A stretch of 64,000 nt of DNA from Saccharomonospora marina XMU15 (GTDB taxonomy: Bacteria > Actinomycetota > Actinomycetes > Mycobacteriales > Pseudonocardiaceae): NCBI RefSeq assembly GCF_000244955.1, contig NZ_CM001439.1, positions 2,942,628-3,006,627 on the forward strand. The letters are read 5' to 3'. This document shows positions 1 through 10,162 of this stretch, piece by piece. Both the position numbers and the translations under genes were made by a program. Below the pieces are notes generated by a model. That model was not told the DNA's origin and did no database searches. It worked only from the letters and a program-made list of their open reading frames with translations. Numbering within the stretch: the first letter of the stretch is position 1; each line of letters opens with the position of its first letter.

Positions 1-752
1 AGCGCGCGTACCCGGCCGTCGGCGCGCAGGATCTCGGCTTCCAGCTGGGCACGGATGTCGGTGCCGGGGTCGGGGTAGAGCAGGGTGGCCTTGGGCCAGG
101 CGTAGCGGACCTCGTCGGTGGGGTCGCTGTCGGCGTCGCCGGAGCCGGGGTTGACCACGGCGAGCATGTCCTCGCCGTCGCGCATCACCGGGGCGTGGGC
201 CCGGTGCGCCGTGCGGGCGGGGGTGTCAGGGTGCAGTGGCCACCAGTGCCGGGTGGCGAGCGCGGCGGCGACGCCGATGAGCATTCCTGCCCCGATGTCG
301 CTGGGCCAGTGCACGCCGGTGTGCATGCGGGAGTAGGACACCGCGGCGCCGACGGGGGCCAGCGCCAGCCCCAGCGCCGGTGCCTCCATGGCCACGGAGG
401 TCACGAACGCGGCGGCGGAGGCGGCGTGCCCGGAAGGAAACGACGACGAGGTGGGGCGCTTGACCAGCCTGCGGGGTTCGGGTACCAGTTCGGCTGCCGG
501 TCTGCGGCGGGGGAACAGCGGCTTGCCGACGAGGTTGGCGGCGACGCTGGCCCCCGCGACGGCGGCGAGGCCGCGCAGCGCGCCGCGCCGTGGTGCGCCC
601 TTGCGGGTGGCGAGCGTGGCGGCGACGGCCCACCACAGGCGTCCCTTGTTCGCGGAGCGGCTCAGGGCGCGCAGCAGCGCGTCGGCGGGGGAGGCGGGCA
701 GTGACGCGCTGCGCGCGACAAGGGCGCGGTCGCGCGCGCCCACCTGACGCAT
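1..752 (-). CDS. PAP2 phosphatase / diacylglycerol-kinase fusion (partial, C-terminus beyond left edge)
   Basis: The minus-strand frame is open to the window edge. After about 50 basic residues come PAP2 (type 2 phosphatidic acid phosphatase) motifs: KPLFPRRRP, FPSGHAASAAAF and SRMHTGVHWPSD, which matches SRxxxxxHxxxD. The frame then runs into MLAVVNPGSG, the typical start of a diacylglycerol/sphingosine kinase catalytic domain. The product is therefore probably a membrane-associated lipid phosphatase fused to a lipid kinase; the kinase nucleotide loop (GGDGT) lies outside the window. The start chosen is ATG at 752. An in-frame GTG at 800 would add 16 residues with a repeated NSLP motif. The gene is divergent from pafA. 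A stand-alone lipid kinase lies at 5911. Confidence 0.8.
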   Translation of the reverse strand, partial: MRQVGARDRALVARSASLPASPADALLRALSRSANKGRLWWAVAATLATRKGAPRRGALRGLAAVAGASVAANLVGKPLFPRRRPAAELVPEPRRLVKRPTSSSFPSGHAASAAAFVTSVAMEAPALGLALAPVGAAVSYSRMHTGVHWPSDIGAGMLIGVAAALATRHWWPLHPDTPARTAHRAHAPVMRDGEDMLAVVNPGSGDADSDPTDEVRYAWPKATLLYPDPGTDIRAQLEAEILRADGRVRA

Positions 753-889
753 GGTTCTCGGCAGGGAGTTGGGCAGGGAGTTGGGTTGCGGGTCGGGCAC
801 GGTTGTCAACGGTAGCCGTTGGGCACTGACACCGTTTCGACGCCGGATTCGTTGGTCGTGGCGGGCCGGTTAGCGCATACCCTTGAAGG

Positions 890-2248
890 ATGCAGCGGCG
901 GATCTTTGGGATCGAAACCGAGTTCGGGGTCACCTGCACCTTCCATGGGCAGCGCAGGTTGTCTCCCGACGAAGTGGCGCGTTACCTGTTTCGGCGAGTG
1001 GTGTCGTGGGGCCGGTCCTCGAACGTTTTTCTGTCCAACGGTTCCCGGCTCTACCTGGATGTCGGCTCGCACCCCGAGTACGCCACCGCCGAGTGTGACG
1101 ATCTGACGCAGCTTGTCACGCACGACAAGGCGGGCGAGCGGATCCTGGAGGACCTGCTCGTCGATGCCGAGCGAAGGCTCGCCGACGAGGGCATCGGCGG
1201 CGACATCTTCCTGTTCAAGAACAACACCGACTCGGCGGGCAACTCCTACGGCTGCCACGAGAACTACCTGGTAACCCGTGCGGGTGAGTTTTCGCGGATC
1301 GCCGACGTGCTGTTGCCGTTCCTGGTCACGCGCCAGCTCATCTCGGGTGCAGGCAAGGTGCTGCAAACGCCCCGCGGCGCGGTGTACTGCCTTTCGCAGC
1401 GTGCCGAGCACATCTGGGAAGGCGTGTCCAGTGCCACCACGCGTTCCCGGCCGATCATCAATACCCGTGACGAGCCGCATGCCGACGCCGAACGTTACCG
1501 CAGGCTGCACGTCATCGTGGGCGACTCGAACATGGCGGAGCCGACAACGCTGCTGAAGGTGGGCTCGGCCAACCTGGTGCTGGAGATGATCGAGCAGGGG
1601 GTGCAGTTCCGCGACTTCACCCTGGACAACCCGATCCGTGCGATCCGCGAGATCAGCCACGACCTCACCGGAAGGCGCCAGGTGCGGCTGGCGGGCGGCA
1701 GGGAGGCCTCGGCGCTGGAGATCCAGCGCGAGTACCACGCCCGCGCGGTGCGGCACGTGGAGACCAACGGCTCCGGCCCGACCGCCGAACGGGTGGTGGA
1801 ACTGTGGGGCCGCGCGCTGGACGCGGTGGAACAGCAGGACTTCTCCAAGATCGACACCGAGATCGACTGGGCGATCAAGCATCGCCTTGTCGAGCGCTAC
1901 CGCAGCAAGAACAACCTCGACCTCTCCGACCCGAGGGTCGCGCAGCTGGACCTGGCCTACCACGACATTCGTCGGGGCAGGGGAGTGTTCGACCTGCTGC
2001 AACGCAAGGGCATGGTGAAGCGGGTGACCGACGACGGCGAGATCGAGCTGGCCAAGGACACGCCGCCGCAGACCACGCGTGCGAAGCTGCGCGGCGACTT
2101 CATCGCCGCCGCGCAGCAGGCCGGTCGTGACTTCACGGTGGACTGGGTGCATCTGAAGCTCAACGACCAGGCCCAGCGGACCGTGCTGTGCAAGGACCCG
2201 TTCCGTTCGGTCGACGAGCGGGTGGAGCGCCTGATCAACTCGTTGTGA
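890..2248 (+). CDS. pafA: Pup--protein ligase PafA
   Basis: PafA uses ATP to attach the small protein Pup, through its C-terminal glutamate, to substrate lysines, marking them for the actinobacterial proteasome. The 452 residues match the usual length of about 450-480. The N-terminus [14 protein letters not shown] holds the Glu-9 metal/ATP ligand of the glutamine-synthetase-like fold. [12 protein letters not shown] contains the aspartate used as catalytic base (Asp-57 here), and [18 protein letters not shown] is another family hallmark. It is followed by pafB after 93 bases, as in mycobacteria. The rest of the Pup-proteasome locus (dop, pup, prcBA) would be expected upstream, beyond the window. 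Confidence 0.98.
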   Translation: MQRRIFGIETEFGVTCTFHGQRRLSPDEVARYLFRRVVSWGRSSNVFLSNGSRLYLDVGSHPEYATAECDDLTQLVTHDKAGERILEDLLVDAERRLADEGIGGDIFLFKNNTDSAGNSYGCHENYLVTRAGEFSRIADVLLPFLVTRQLISGAGKVLQTPRGAVYCLSQRAEHIWEGVSSATTRSRPIINTRDEPHADAERYRRLHVIVGDSNMAEPTTLLKVGSANLVLEMIEQGVQFRDFTLDNPIRAIREISHDLTGRRQVRLAGGREASALEIQREYHARAVRHVETNGSGPTAERVVELWGRALDAVEQQDFSKIDTEIDWAIKHRLVERYRSKNNLDLSDPRVAQLDLAYHDIRRGRGVFDLLQRKGMVKRVTDDGEIELAKDTPPQTTRAKLRGDFIAAAQQAGRDFTVDWVHLKLNDQAQRTVLCKDPFRSVDERVERLINSL

Positions 2249-2341
2249 CGGGTAGGGCGCGGATGCCTGCCGTCCGGTGACCCGCGCCACGGTGGCCTAC
2301 CTGCGAGGAAACGGCGCGGCCCGGCAGCTAAGGTTGGCAGG

Positions 2342-3325
2342 GTGTCCACCGCGCGTGCTGAGCGCCTGGTCAACCTGGTGCTCGCCCTGTTGTCCACTCG
2401 GCAGTACCTGACCGCCGAGCGGATTCGCGGCATCGTGCCCGGATACTCCGACGCCGCCACCGACGAGGCGTTCTCCCGGATGTTCGAGCGGGACAAGACC
2501 GAGCTGCGTGAACTCGGTATCCCGCTGGAGACCGGGCGCAACTCCGCCTTCGACCCGGTGGAGGGCTACCGCATCGCTCGCCGTGACTACGAACTCGGCG
2601 AGATCGACCTGGCTCCGGACGAGGCCGCCGCCGTCGCGCTGGCGGTGCGGCTGTGGGACTCGCCCGAACTGACAGGGCAGGCGCAGGGCGCGCTGGTCAA
2701 GCTGCGCGCGGCGGGCGTCGAGGTGGACGAGAACGCACCCCCGATCGTCGAGCAGCGGGTGCACACCGAGCCCGCGTTCGCTCCGCTGCTCTCGGCGGTG
2801 CAGCAGGGGCAGGTGGTGCGCTTCGACTACCGGCGGTCAGGATCACCGGAGCGCCGCCCACGAACGCTGGAACCGTGGGGTGTGGTGTCGTGGCGAGCGC
2901 GCTGGTACGTCGTCGGCTACGACCGCGACCGCGACGCTCCACGCTGCTTCCGGCTGTCGCGGATCACCGGCCAGGTCCGCACGCTGGGCGCTCCTTCGAC
3001 GGTGCGCAGGCCGCCCGACGTGGACCTGCTGGAGTTCGTGGCGGGTTCGGGTGAGCGTGACCACGACCGTTCGCCGGTGGCCAAGGCGCGGTTGTGGCTG
3101 GCCGACGGGCGCGCGGCGGGGGTGCGCAGGCGCGCCACGGTGTTGGACCGGATGGCTGTGGCCGACACCGACGGCGACATCGTCGAGATAGATCTGTACT
3201 ACCCCGAAGGCGCGGCCGACTGGATAGCCGGATACGGGCCGGATGTGCTGGTGCTGGAGCCGGACGTGTTGGCCAAGGCGGTCACCGACCGGTTGGAGCG
3301 GGTGGCGCAGGGGGTGTCGGGATGA
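2342..3325 (+). CDS. pafB: PafB, WYL-domain transcriptional activator subunit
   Basis: The protein has 327 residues: an N-terminal winged HTH (about residues 1-70; LVNLVLALLSTRQYLTAERI) and a WYL sensor domain (about 145-230) with VRFDYRRSG and GVVSWRARWYVVGYDRD. In mycobacteria PafB and PafC act together as a heterodimeric activator of the LexA/RecA-independent DNA damage response; they are not required for pupylation itself. The GTG start at 2342 has no close alternative. Its stop codon overlaps the pafC start (ATGA), which indicates coupled translation and fits heterodimer formation. Confidence 0.95.
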   Translation: MSTARAERLVNLVLALLSTRQYLTAERIRGIVPGYSDAATDEAFSRMFERDKTELRELGIPLETGRNSAFDPVEGYRIARRDYELGEIDLAPDEAAAVALAVRLWDSPELTGQAQGALVKLRAAGVEVDENAPPIVEQRVHTEPAFAPLLSAVQQGQVVRFDYRRSGSPERRPRTLEPWGVVSWRARWYVVGYDRDRDAPRCFRLSRITGQVRTLGAPSTVRRPPDVDLLEFVAGSGERDHDRSPVAKARLWLADGRAAGVRRRATVLDRMAVADTDGDIVEIDLYYPEGAADWIAGYGPDVLVLEPDVLAKAVTDRLERVAQGVSG

Positions 3326-4302
3326 GCGGGTCGGCCGAGCGCCTGCCGCGCCTGCTGGCTCTGGTGCCCTACCTGCTGGCCAGGCCCGGCATCCGGATCG
3401 AGGAGGCCGCGCAGGACTTCGACGTCAGCGCCAAGCAGCTACGCAAGGATCTGGAGCTGCTGTGGATGTGCGGGCTGCCGGGCTACGGTCCCGGCGACCT
3501 CATCGACCTGTCCTTCGACGGCGACACCGTCTCGGTGACCTTCGACGCGGGTATGCGCAGGCCGCTGCGGCTGACCGGCGGCGAGGCCAGTGCGCTGGTG
3601 ATCGCGCTGAAGGCGCTGGCCGAGACACCGGGCGTGGTCGACACGGAGGCGGTGCACAGGGCGATCGCCAAGATCGAAGCGGCCGCCGGTGACGCGCAGC
3701 CGTCCGGGGTGGTGGTCGGCCACGGGGTGCGCGAGGCCCAGCACACCGCCCGTACCCGCGAGACGATGCGCGAGGCGTTGCAGGCCGGCCGCGCGCTACG
3801 GATGCGGTACTACACCGCATCCAAGGACGAGATCACCGAACGCACCGTGGACCCGATGCGGCTGCTGATCGTGCAGGGTGTGGGATACCTGGAAGCGTGG
3901 TGTCGCCGCGCGAACGCGGTACGGCTGTTCCGGCTCGACCGGGTCGACGAGTTGGCGGTCCTGCCCGAACCCGCGGAGCCTCCGGGCAGCGCGGAGCCGA
4001 CCGATCTCACCAATGGCGTGTTCTCGCCCCGGCCGGACTACCCGGAAGCCGAGTTGGTGCTGGCGCCGGACGCGCGGTGGGTCGCGGAGTACTACCCGTG
4101 CGAGGAACTGGCCGAGCTCGAGGGCGGGCGGCTGCGGGTGCGGATGCGCTACGGCGACGAGTCGTGGCTGGTGCGGCTGGTGTTGCGGCTGGGCGGGCAG
4201 TTGACGGTGGAGAAGCCGCCGGCTCTGGCGCAAGCCGTACGCAAGCGAGCCGCCGACGCGCTGGCCCGAGCACGTCATCTTCCCGTCACTTTGAACCAGT
4301 AA
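3322..4302 (+). CDS. pafC: PafC, WYL-domain transcriptional activator subunit
   Basis: PafC is the 326-residue partner of PafB. It starts MSGSAERLPRLLALVPYLLA at an ATG that overlaps the pafB TGA by 4 bases. An N-terminal HTH (about 1-75; GIRIEEAAQDFDVSAKQLRK) is followed by a WYL domain (about 150-230) with ALRMRYYTASKDEITERTVD and VRLFRLDRVDEL. PafB and PafC are paralogues of similar length and order. The same frame is open further upstream, back to 3094, but the overlap start is the natural one. The small membrane protein gene begins 10 bases after its stop. Confidence 0.95.
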   Translation: MSGSAERLPRLLALVPYLLARPGIRIEEAAQDFDVSAKQLRKDLELLWMCGLPGYGPGDLIDLSFDGDTVSVTFDAGMRRPLRLTGGEASALVIALKALAETPGVVDTEAVHRAIAKIEAAAGDAQPSGVVVGHGVREAQHTARTRETMREALQAGRALRMRYYTASKDEITERTVDPMRLLIVQGVGYLEAWCRRANAVRLFRLDRVDELAVLPEPAEPPGSAEPTDLTNGVFSPRPDYPEAELVLAPDARWVAEYYPCEELAELEGGRLRVRMRYGDESWLVRLVLRLGGQLTVEKPPALAQAVRKRAADALARARHLPVTLNQ

Positions 4303-4312
4303 GCTTCCCACC

Positions 4313-4519
4313 GTGTTCTACGAGCTGAGCGTCGTGCTCGTCGTCCTCGGGATCGCAGCACTGGCAATTCTGGGAACGCGTGTGACCAGACTGTTGCGCA
4401 GGTATGGCGACACGGCCAGCATGGTGTCTACGAGCACGCGCGATCACCTCGGGCTGCTGCGCGCACGGTGGGCCGCACTGCGGGTCGCCGTGGGGGGCAG
4501 GCGCCGTCGAACGCATTGA
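4313..4519 (+). CDS. Small single-pass membrane protein of unknown function
   Basis: This 68-residue product opens with an N-terminal hydrophobic helix (YELSVVLVVLGIAALAIL, about residues 3-20). It continues with a basic, soluble tail ending in GGRRRRTH. It has a GTG start 10 bases after pafC and precedes tatA by 51 bases, so it is probably co-transcribed within the paf-tat cluster. I do not recognise a named family. The position next to tatA and the N-terminal helix plus polar tail resemble small Tat-type or holin-like proteins, but it lacks the FG hinge and amphipathic helix of TatA. Confidence 0.6.
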   Translation: MFYELSVVLVVLGIAALAILGTRVTRLLRRYGDTASMVSTSTRDHLGLLRARWAALRVAVGGRRRRTH

Positions 4520-4570
4520 TCCGCGACCGCGAGTAAGTACGATCGACCTGAACGAGTGAGGAGGCCACCG

Positions 4571-4885
4571 ATGAATGCTCTGCAGCCGTGGCACTTGATC
4601 ATCCTGGTCCTTGTTGTGGTGCTGCTGTTCGGTGCCAAGCGGCTTCCGGACGCCGCGCGGTCGATCGGCAAGTCGATGAAGATCTTCAAGGCCGAGACCA
4701 AGGACATGCGTGGCGAGTCCGGTGAGGCGACCACGCAGACCGACCAGGCGACCGAGCCCGAGACCAGGCAGCTGCCCCAGTCCACGCAGGTGAACACCGA
4801 CGCCCAGGTGGAGCAGTTGCAGCGGCAGTTGGACGAGCTCAAGAAGCAGCAGGCCACTTCCAGCTTCGACCAGACCCAGAAGTAG
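4571..4885 (+). CDS. tatA: Sec-independent protein translocase subunit TatA
   Basis: TatA oligomers form the size-variable conduit of the twin-arginine pathway, which exports folded proteins. The 104 residues show the classic order: a short N-terminus, a transmembrane helix ([19 protein letters not shown], including the FG hinge), the amphipathic helix ([16 protein letters not shown]), and an acidic/glutamine-rich C-terminal tail. The ATG at 4571 is preceded by GAGGAGG; an upstream in-frame start (4556) would place the ribosome site inside the gene. It is followed by tatC; tatB is not adjacent, as is usual in actinobacteria. Confidence 0.96.
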   Translation: MNALQPWHLIILVLVVVLLFGAKRLPDAARSIGKSMKIFKAETKDMRGESGEATTQTDQATEPETRQLPQSTQVNTDAQVEQLQRQLDELKKQQATSSFDQTQK

Positions 4886-4935
4886 CGCCCGCCTGAGCAG
4901 ACCCTTCGACCGCGAACAAGAAACGGAAGCTGCCC

Positions 4936-5904
4936 GTGGCGGATTCCCCCGACAAGCGCGAACGGCGCGGGAGCAAGCGACGCGCGCGCAGCCGTCGGCA
5001 CAACCCCGACGGCACCATGACGCTGATCGAGCACATCTACGAGTTCCGCCGCAGGCTGGGATTCGCGTTGCTCGCGCTCGTGGCGGGCGGGATCGTCGGC
5101 TTCCTGTGGTTCAGCAACCGGGTCGGTCCCATCCCGTCGCTCGGTGACCTCGTCACCGGCCCGTACTGCGCCATCCCGCCCGAGCAGCGGTTCCCCAAGG
5201 AGCCGCCGTGCAGGCTGCTGCAGACGGTGCCGTTCGAGGCCTTCATGATCCAGTTGAAGGTCGGCCTTACGGCGGGTGCCGTGCTGTTCGCGCCCGCGTG
5301 GCTGTACCAGCTGTGGGCGTTCATCGCGCCGGGGCTGTACTCCAAGGAACGCAAGTATGCCCTCACCTTCGTCGGCTTCGCCAGCGTGCTGTTCGCCTGC
5401 GGTGTGGTGCTCGCCTACTTCATGGTTCCGCACGCGCTGGAGTTGCTGACCAACTTCGGTGGCGGCGCGTTCGACACCTGGTTCACCGGCGACAAGTACG
5501 TGTCGTTCGTGATCTCGCTGCTGCTGATTTTCGGTGTGAGCTTCGAGTTGCCGCTGCTGGTGGTGATGCTCAACCGGGTCGGCGTGGTGCGCTACGAGCA
5601 GCTCAAGAAGTGGCGCCGCGGGATCATCTTCATCCTGTTCGTCTTCGCGGCGTTCGTGACGCCCGCGGACCCGTTCTCCATGATCGCGCTGGCGGGGGCG
5701 CTGACATTGCTGTTCGAGTTCGCGCTGCAGCTCACCAGGCTGCACGACCGCAAGCGCGACCGGCACCGGGCCGAGGAGGGTTGGGATCGGCTCGCCGACG
5801 ACGAGGCAGCGCCGTTCGACTACACCCCCACGTCCGTGGACGACGAACCTCGCGCCAAGCAGTCCGGCAACGCGAGCAACGCAGCCCCCGACGACGTGAC
5901 GTAG
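4936..5904 (+). CDS. tatC: Sec-independent protein translocase subunit TatC
   Basis: TatC is the polytopic receptor for twin-arginine signal peptides. The 322-residue product carries a basic N-terminal extension (about residues 1-30), then MTLIEHIYEFRRRLGFALLAL, where the family's E/R-containing cytoplasmic N-terminus leads into TM1. Six hydrophobic segments follow, with PFEAFMIQLKVGLTAG and FGVSFELPLLVV as recognisable TatC blocks. The last about 70 residues form a charged tail of the type seen in actinobacterial TatC. The GTG start lies 51 bases after tatA, so the two are likely one transcript. Confidence 0.96.
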   Translation: MADSPDKRERRGSKRRARSRRHNPDGTMTLIEHIYEFRRRLGFALLALVAGGIVGFLWFSNRVGPIPSLGDLVTGPYCAIPPEQRFPKEPPCRLLQTVPFEAFMIQLKVGLTAGAVLFAPAWLYQLWAFIAPGLYSKERKYALTFVGFASVLFACGVVLAYFMVPHALELLTNFGGGAFDTWFTGDKYVSFVISLLLIFGVSFELPLLVVMLNRVGVVRYEQLKKWRRGIIFILFVFAAFVTPADPFSMIALAGALTLLFEFALQLTRLHDRKRDRHRAEEGWDRLADDEAAPFDYTPTSVDDEPRAKQSGNASNAAPDDVT

Positions 5905-5910
5905 CCGCAG

Positions 5911-6792
5911 ATGGGACTGCGAGTGGCGCTGGCCGTGCATCCCGACTCCGGGAAGGGCGCGGCGGCCAGGGTGGCCGGGACCGTGGCCGCCCGGCTGCGA
6001 GCCGCCACCGACCGGCTGGACCTGCTGGCGGCCAACACGGTGGAGGAGTCGCACGCCCTCATGCGTGAGGCCCACGGCGCAGGGCTCGACGCGGTGGTGG
6101 TGCTCGGCGGGGACGGCGCGGCCCATCAGGCCGTGCAGTTCTGCGCGGGAACCGACATCGCGCTCGGCGTGGTTCCCTCAGGTACCGGCAACGACCTGGC
6201 CAGAGCGCTGGGCATGCCCGCCGATCCGCTCGCTGCCGTCGATGCCGTGGTGGCGTCGCTGCTGGCGGGCCGTACCCGCAAGATGGATCTCGGCAGGCTC
6301 GGCGACACCTGGTTCAGTACCGTGCTGTGCGCCGGGTTCGACGCGTCGGTCAACGCGCGCGCGAACCGGATGCGTTGGCCCAGCGGACCGCGTCGCTACG
6401 ACCTGGCCGTCGTCGCCGAACTGGCCTCGTTGCGGACCAGAAGGTTGATCGTCACCACCGACACCGACCGGCTAGAACTACAGGCCACACTGGTGGCGGT
6501 CGGTAACACCGGGTGGTACGGCGGCGGTATCCCGATCTGCCCCTCCGCGCGGGCCGACGACGGACTGTTCGACCTCACCGTGGTGGGGCAGGCCGGTCGA
6601 GGGCAGCTCATCCGGATGCTGCCCACGCTGCGCACGGGCAAGCACCTGAGCCACCCCGCCGTACACACCCTGCGTGCCAGGGAAGTCACGCTGTCGGGCA
6701 ACGACTGGCCCGCCTACGCCGATGGCGAACCGCTCGGCGCCCTGCCGGTGACCGCAACCTGCGTTCCCGAGGCGCTCACCGTCCTCGACTGA
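5911..6792 (+). CDS. Diacylglycerol kinase-family lipid kinase
   Basis: The 293-residue protein has the two-domain DAGK/sphingosine-kinase layout. The N-terminal nucleotide domain has VHPDSGKGAA (NPxSGxG-like), VVLGGDGAAHQAV (the GGDGT loop, here with Ala in place of Thr) and VPSGTGNDLARALG. The C-terminal beta-sandwich includes GGGIPICPSARADDGLFDL and YADGEPLG. It probably phosphorylates diacylglycerol or a related lipid alcohol using ATP, feeding phospholipid turnover. It starts 6 bases after tatC and so is probably in the same transcript. The adjacent yjbR-like gene is convergent, with only 2 bases between stops. Confidence 0.9.
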   Translation: MGLRVALAVHPDSGKGAAARVAGTVAARLRAATDRLDLLAANTVEESHALMREAHGAGLDAVVVLGGDGAAHQAVQFCAGTDIALGVVPSGTGNDLARALGMPADPLAAVDAVVASLLAGRTRKMDLGRLGDTWFSTVLCAGFDASVNARANRMRWPSGPRRYDLAVVAELASLRTRRLIVTTDTDRLELQATLVAVGNTGWYGGGIPICPSARADDGLFDLTVVGQAGRGQLIRMLPTLRTGKHLSHPAVHTLRAREVTLSGNDWPAYADGEPLGALPVTATCVPEALTVLD

Positions 6793-6794
6793 CG

Positions 6795-7160
6795 TCAGGA
6801 CCCGGTGCGCCAGCCCAGTAGGTGCCGCGTCGCCTTGGGCAGCCGCGCCACCACGAGGTCGTAGGAGTCCTCGATCATGTCCAGCACCAGCTGGTCGGGC
6901 ACCGAGTCGTCCAGTTCGACGGTGTTCCAGTGGCGCTTGTTCAGGTGGTAGCCGGCGGTGACGGCGGGGTAGGTCGCCCGCAACCGCAGCGCCAGGTCCG
7001 GTTCGCACTTCAGGCTCACCCGCAGCGGCACGTCGTCGAGTGCGCTGAGCGCGAACATCTTGCCCTCGACCTTGAACACACTGGTGGCTTCGTTGAACGG
7101 AAACTCCTCCCGCGCGCCGGTCAGTGCGAGGCAGGCAGCGCGCAGCTCCCGTGGAGTCAT
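6795..7160 (-). CDS. MmcQ/YjbR family DNA-binding-fold protein
   Basis: The 121-residue protein starts MTPRELRAACLALTGAREEF and contains the family pattern FKVEGKMFAL, then VSLKCEPDLALRLRA, YPAVTAGYHLNKRHWNTVEL and a C-terminal helix DQLVLDMIEDSYDLVVARLPK. This is the CyaY-like MmcQ/YjbR fold; family members are small cytoplasmic proteins whose biochemical role is not established. It lies between the convergent lipid kinase gene and the divergent helicase gene. Confidence 0.88.
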   Translation of the reverse strand: MTPRELRAACLALTGAREEFPFNEATSVFKVEGKMFALSALDDVPLRVSLKCEPDLALRLRATYPAVTAGYHLNKRHWNTVELDDSVPDQLVLDMIEDSYDLVVARLPKATRHLLGWRTGS

Positions 7161-7250
7161 CCGGCCAGCCTAGTGCCCGGCACCGACACGTGGCGGCGCT
7201 CGCATACCCGCCGCCTGCACGGCAGGCCACGAGTATGGAACCCTGGCGCC

Positions 7251-10010
7251 GTGGGCTCATCCACTTCACAGACCCCCGCGGGCGCCTACGCGGCCGCCAG
7301 GCGGCGAGGCTCCTATCCGGAGCTGACCCGGTTCTCCGGCGAACTGGCCTTCGACTTCGACGACTTCCAGCTGCGCGGCTGCGAGGCATTGGAGGACGGC
7401 CACGGAGTGCTGGTGTGCGCGCCGACCGGCGCGGGAAAGACGGTCGTCGGCGAGTTCGCCGTCCACCTCGCGCTGGCCGAGGGCCGCAAGTGCTTCTACA
7501 CCACGCCCATCAAGGCGCTGTCGAACCAGAAGTACACCGATCTCACCGCGCGCTACGGCCCTGAACTGGTCGGCTTGCTCACCGGTGACACGGCCATCAA
7601 CGGCAACGCCCAGATCGTGGTGATGACCACCGAGGTCCTGCGCAACATGCTGTACGCGGGTTCGACGACGCTGCGTGATCTCGGCTACGTGGTGATGGAC
7701 GAGATCCACTACCTGGCCGACCGCTTCCGCGGCGCGGTGTGGGAGGAGGTCATCCTGCACCTGCCCGAGTACGTCCGCCTCGTGGGCCTTTCGGCGACGG
7801 TCAGCAACGCCGAGGAGTTCGGTGAGTGGCTCATCGCGGTGCGCGGCGACACCACGGTCGTGGTCGACGAGCATCGGCCGGTGCCGCTGTGGCAGCACAT
7901 GATGGTCGGAGGGCGGCTGCTCGACCTGTTCGCGGGCGAGCACAGGGACAGCGGTGAACCCAGGATCAACCCCAACCTGCTGCGAAAGGTGGAGGACGCC
8001 GCGCGAATGCACGCCCCCGCAGGGCTGCGCGGACCTCGTGGACCGCGAAGGGGCCAGCCACCACGGCTGCCGCGCTACCGCCCGCCCTCGCGCATCGAGG
8101 TTGTCGACCGGCTGGACCGCGCCGGGTTGCTTCCCGCGATCGTGTTCATCTTCTCCCGTGCCGGCTGCGACGCCGCCGTGGCGCAGTGCGTGCGCTCGGG
8201 GCTGCGGCTGAACACCCCCGAAGAGACCGAGCAGGTGCGCCGGATCGTGGCGGAACGCACCGCCGAACTGCCGGAGACCGACCTTGCGGTGCTGGGCTAC
8301 TGGGAGTGGCGGGAAGGCCTGGAACAGGGCATCGCCGCCCACCACGCGGGCCTGCTACCTGCGTTCAAGGAAACCGTCGAGGAGTTGTTCGTGCAGGGCC
8401 TGGTGAAGGCCGTCTTCGCCACGGAGACACTGGCACTGGGTATCAACATGCCCGCACGCACCGTGGTGCTCGAACGGCTGGTGAAGTACAACGGCGAGGC
8501 CCACGTCGACCTGACCCCCGGCGAGTACACCCAGCTCACCGGCCGAGCCGGGCGGCGCGGCATCGACGTCGAGGGCCACGCCGTCGTGCTGTGGCAGCCG
8601 GGAGTGGACCCCCGCCAGGTGGCAGGTCTGGCCTCCACCCGCACCTACCCGCTGCGCTCGTCGTTTCGGCCCGGCTACAACATGGCCATCAACCTGGTCG
8701 GCCAGTTCGGCGCCGCGCAGGCCAGGGAACTGCTCGAGCAGTCCTTCGCCCAGTTCCAGGCCGACCGGTCGGTGGTCGGCCTGTCCCGCCGCATCGAGCG
8801 CAACAAGGAAGCACTCGACGGTTACGCCGAGGCGGTCACCGGGGAGTTCGACGAGTTGCTGTCCTACCTCGAACTGCGCAGGAAGATCTCCGAGCGGGAG
8901 AAGCTGCTGTCCAGGCAGAACTCGGCGACTCGGCGGGCGGAGACCGCGCAGTCGCTGGAGAAGCTACGCAAGGGCGATGTGATCTCGGTGCCCGCGGGCC
9001 GCAGGGCCGGGCTGGCCGTGGTGGTCGACCCAGGCCTGGGCCCGATGCAGGAGCCGAGGCCCGTCGTGGTCACCGAGGACCGCTGGTCGGGCCCGCTGTC
9101 GGTGACCGACTTCCCCGCACCCGTGGAGCCGCTGGGGCGGATGCGCCTGCCCAAGCACGTGGAACTGCGCTCGCCGAGGACCCGCCGCGACATCGCCTCC
9201 TCGCTGCGCGAAACCGGCATCAGCAGACCGAAGCGGCAGCGGCGGCACAGCGACGTCAACTCCGACACCGAGTTGGTGTCGCTGCGGCGTGAGCTGCGCG
9301 CGCACCCCGCACACGGCCTGGCCGAGCGGGAGGCCAACCTGCGCTGGGTTGAGCGTTACCAGCGGCTGTCGGCGGAGAACACGCAACTGGAACGCAAGGT
9401 GGCGGCCACGACACACTCGCTGGCACGCGCGTTCGACCGGATCAGGTCACTGCTGACCGAGCGGGGCTACCTGGGCGAAGGCGGGAACGAGGTCACCGAG
9501 CACGGGCGGCTGCTGTCCCGGCTGTACAGCGAGTCGGACCTGCTCGCGGCCGAGTGCATCCGGCACCGGGTGTGGAACGGACTCACCGCCCCCGAACTCG
9601 CGGCGGTGGTGTCCGCGCTGGTGTACGAAGCGCGCAAGGACTCCGCCGCCGAACCGAAGCTGCCCTCCGGCGCGGTGCCGGGTGCGTGGCAGCAGACGGT
9701 GAAGCTGTGGACCGACCTGGTCGACGACGAGCGCAGGCACCGGCTGGACCGCACCAGGGAACCGGACGCGGGATTCGCGTGGCCGGTGTATCGCTGGGCG
9801 CGGGGTGAGTCGCTGGAGCGGGTGCTCACCGCCGCGGACGCCAACGGTCAGGAGTTGTCCGCGGGCGACTTCGTCCGCTGGTCGAGGCAGGTGATCGACC
9901 TGCTCGACCAGATAAGGGACGTGCTGGGCAAGGAACATCCGGTAGGCGGCACGGCCGCCAAGGCGGTGCGGTCGCTGCGGCGCGGTGTGGTGGCAGCGGG
10001 AGAGGTCTGA
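7251..10010 (+). CDS. helY: DEAD/DEAH-box helicase of the Ski2/Mtr4 type (HelY)
   Basis: The 919-residue product from the GTG at 7251 starts [20 protein letters not shown]. Helicase motif I is APTGAGKT (about residue 60), motif II MDEIHYL, motif III LSATVS, and motif [14 protein letters not shown]. An insert follows motif III and a long helical C-terminal region resembles Mtr4/Ski2 proteins. It probably unwinds RNA or RNA-DNA duplexes in an ATP-dependent manner. The same frame stays open 429 bases upstream across the yjbR gene, but that part reads as shadow. Its position after tatC matches the mycobacterial helY order. Confidence 0.93.
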   Translation: MGSSTSQTPAGAYAAARRRGSYPELTRFSGELAFDFDDFQLRGCEALEDGHGVLVCAPTGAGKTVVGEFAVHLALAEGRKCFYTTPIKALSNQKYTDLTARYGPELVGLLTGDTAINGNAQIVVMTTEVLRNMLYAGSTTLRDLGYVVMDEIHYLADRFRGAVWEEVILHLPEYVRLVGLSATVSNAEEFGEWLIAVRGDTTVVVDEHRPVPLWQHMMVGGRLLDLFAGEHRDSGEPRINPNLLRKVEDAARMHAPAGLRGPRGPRRGQPPRLPRYRPPSRIEVVDRLDRAGLLPAIVFIFSRAGCDAAVAQCVRSGLRLNTPEETEQVRRIVAERTAELPETDLAVLGYWEWREGLEQGIAAHHAGLLPAFKETVEELFVQGLVKAVFATETLALGINMPARTVVLERLVKYNGEAHVDLTPGEYTQLTGRAGRRGIDVEGHAVVLWQPGVDPRQVAGLASTRTYPLRSSFRPGYNMAINLVGQFGAAQARELLEQSFAQFQADRSVVGLSRRIERNKEALDGYAEAVTGEFDELLSYLELRRKISEREKLLSRQNSATRRAETAQSLEKLRKGDVISVPAGRRAGLAVVVDPGLGPMQEPRPVVVTEDRWSGPLSVTDFPAPVEPLGRMRLPKHVELRSPRTRRDIASSLRETGISRPKRQRRHSDVNSDTELVSLRRELRAHPAHGLAEREANLRWVERYQRLSAENTQLERKVAATTHSLARAFDRIRSLLTERGYLGEGGNEVTEHGRLLSRLYSESDLLAAECIRHRVWNGLTAPELAAVVSALVYEARKDSAAEPKLPSGAVPGAWQQTVKLWTDLVDDERRHRLDRTREPDAGFAWPVYRWARGESLERVLTAADANGQELSAGDFVRWSRQVIDLLDQIRDVLGKEHPVGGTAAKAVRSLRRGVVAAGEV

Positions 10011-10162
10011 CCCGGTCGCGTCGCCTCGTGCCCTTTACGTGTGCTGAGCGTGCCGGTGTGGTTGGATCGCGCACGACACCGTTGTCGACACTGCCGGCAC
10101 TGTCGGCGGTGTCGACACACGGGACGCGCGCAAACATGTCGGTGGAGTGGCGGAGGCACACG

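Noticed and set aside
3094-3321. Upstream extension of pafC
   Set aside because: It lies inside pafB in another frame; the ATGA overlap is the natural start.
6822-7250. Upstream extension of the helicase frame
   Set aside because: It overlaps the well-supported yjbR-like gene and reads as shadow sequence; homologues start near 7251.
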